Source: Planctomycetaceae bacterium
GTDB taxonomy: Bacteria > Planctomycetota > Planctomycetia > Pirellulales > UBA1268
Direction of reading: 5' to 3'
Length of the DNA: 6,249 nucleotides
Assembly: GCA_947453125.1 (NCBI GenBank)
Contig: CANGGC010000173.1
Span: forward strand, 1 to 6,249
Shown: positions 5,335-6,249 of the stretch, piece after piece
Position numbering within the stretch: position 1 is the stretch's first letter
Layout of the letters: each line of letters starts with the position of its first letter
Position numbers and translations under genes: made by a program
The notes under the pieces: model-generated
The model's database searches: none
The model's input: the letters and a program-made list of their open reading frames with translations, nothing else
What the model was told of the DNA's origin: nothing

Positions 5335-6249
5335 ATGCCCGACGCACAAACCCCAGCCGGCGCTGCCCCGCAACGGATCCTCGTCGTCCGCACCCGCTTT
5401 GTTGGCGACACGGTGCTGGCGATCCCGTTTCTGCGGAACCTCCGCCGGCATTTTCCTGCCGCCCGGATCGACGTCCTCGTCGAGAAGGGGGCGGGGAGCG
5501 TGCTAGCCGACTGCCCCTACAAGGACGAGTTGATCATCGCCCCGGCACCGCCGCGATCTCGTAGTCCGCTTGCGGGGTTGCGGGCCAATGCGGCCTGGCT
5601 GCGGGCCCGGCGCTATGACCGCGCGTATGTTCTCAAGCGGTCGGTGTCGAGCCTCCTCCCGGTGTGGCTTGCCGGGATTCGGCATCGCGTCGGCTTTGCC
5701 GAGCAGGGAGGGGGCATGCTCCTCTCCCGCGCGGTCCGGATCCGCGAACACCGGCACGAGGTGGACGTGTTCCTCGACCTCCTCCGGGCCGATTCGATCC
5801 CGATCGACGACGGCCACAACGAGAACTGGGTGGCCGACGATGCGGGGAGGAAGGTCGACGCCATCCTCCGCGATCGTTCTCCCGGACGGGCCCGGGTCTT
5901 CGTGGCTCCCCGTTCGACGGCGGTGGAGAAGGAATGGCCGGTGGAGCGGATGGCCCGGGTCGTGGCCTGGCTCGTGGTGAACCGTGGCTGCGACGTCTTC
6001 TTCTGTGGCGCGCCGCGCGACATGGGGATGCACGAGCGGATCGCCGCGCTCGCCGGTCACGCCGACACGGGCCGCGTCCACGATCTCACGAAGGATCTCG
6101 ATCTCCGTCACACCGGAGCGCTCCTGTCGCGGATGGATCTCTGCCTGGGAATCGATACGGGGCTCCTCCATGTCGCGGCCTCGCACGGGGTGCCGGTGGT
6201 GGCGCTGTTCGGGCCGACCGATCCGAACCAATGGTGCCCGTGGGGGACG
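5335..6249 (+). CDS. Glycosyltransferase family 9 (heptosyltransferase-like) protein, 3' end beyond the window
   Basis: The first 305 residues are present and the frame is open to the last base. Family 9 enzymes such as WaaC and WaaF are GT-B-fold transferases that add heptose to lipopolysaccharide inner core on the cytoplasmic face of the inner membrane. The N-terminal motif RILVVRTRFVGDTVLAIP (14-31) contains Asp25, which aligns with the proposed catalytic Asp of WaaC. The segment VFVAPRSTAVEKEWP (188-202) carries Lys199 at the donor-phosphate site. GIDTGLLHVAASHGVPVV (272-289), followed by LFGPTDP (291-297), is the family's nucleotide-sugar binding signature. Little beyond the final loop and helix should be missing, since the family averages about 330-350 residues. 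The start lies 33 bases after the BamA-type stop codon with no terminator between them, suggesting an operon. No Shine-Dalgarno site is seen. An in-frame TTG at 5314 would add seven residues. The sugar and acceptor cannot be told from sequence. Confidence 0.9.
   Translation, partial: MPDAQTPAGAAPQRILVVRTRFVGDTVLAIPFLRNLRRHFPAARIDVLVEKGAGSVLADCPYKDELIIAPAPPRSRSPLAGLRANAAWLRARRYDRAYVLKRSVSSLLPVWLAGIRHRVGFAEQGGGMLLSRAVRIREHRHEVDVFLDLLRADSIPIDDGHNENWVADDAGRKVDAILRDRSPGRARVFVAPRSTAVEKEWPVERMARVVAWLVVNRGCDVFFCGAPRDMGMHERIAALAGHADTGRVHDLTKDLDLRHTGALLSRMDLCLGIDTGLLHVAASHGVPVVALFGPTDPNQWCPWGT

Noticed and set aside
5503..6231. A 242-residue minus-strand open frame opposite the GT9 gene
   Set aside because: The plus strand encodes clear GT9 motifs. 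The antisense product has no recognisable family features.

Overview
This GC-rich window looks like chromosomal DNA from a Gram-negative bacterium with an outer membrane, most likely a member of the Planctomycetota. That placement is inference. It rests on the high GC content, the YrdC-type domain fused to a low-molecular-weight phosphatase beside rpiB, a BamA-type protein with long Pro/Gln-rich linkers, and the scarcity of Shine-Dalgarno sites. No transposase, integrase, CRISPR array, rRNA or tRNA was seen, and nothing suggests recent horizontal transfer.

Layout. The left part (4-1705) reads leftward. A 378-residue fusion of a YrdC/Sua5/YwlC-like domain and a YwlE-like low-molecular-weight phosphatase (569-1705) is followed after 94 bases by rpiB, ribose-5-phosphate isomerase B (4-474). 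The order YwlC-like, YwlE-like, RpiB matches the Bacillus subtilis ywlC-ywlE-ywlF neighbourhood, with the first two genes fused here. The YrdC-like half lacks the usual catalytic-site signatures. The phosphatase half has the complete CX5R loop, with the threonine that marks protein-arginine phosphatases.

About 300 bases of non-coding DNA (1706-2004) form a divergent control region. It ends in three tandem copies of a 13-bp unit that run directly into the ATG of the next gene.

The right part (2005-6249) reads rightward. A 1098-residue BamA/Omp85-type outer-membrane assembly protein (2005-5301) has a signal peptide, five POTRA domains, an unusual insertion of about 200 residues rich in Pro, Gln and Ala, and a C-terminal Omp85 barrel. 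A GT9 (heptosyltransferase-like) glycosyltransferase starts 33 bases later and runs off the window. These two genes together suggest an envelope-biogenesis operon.

There is no obvious new defence or mobile system. The points most worth following are the pseudo-YrdC/arginine-phosphatase fusion and the low-complexity insert at the POTRA-barrel junction of the BamA-type protein.
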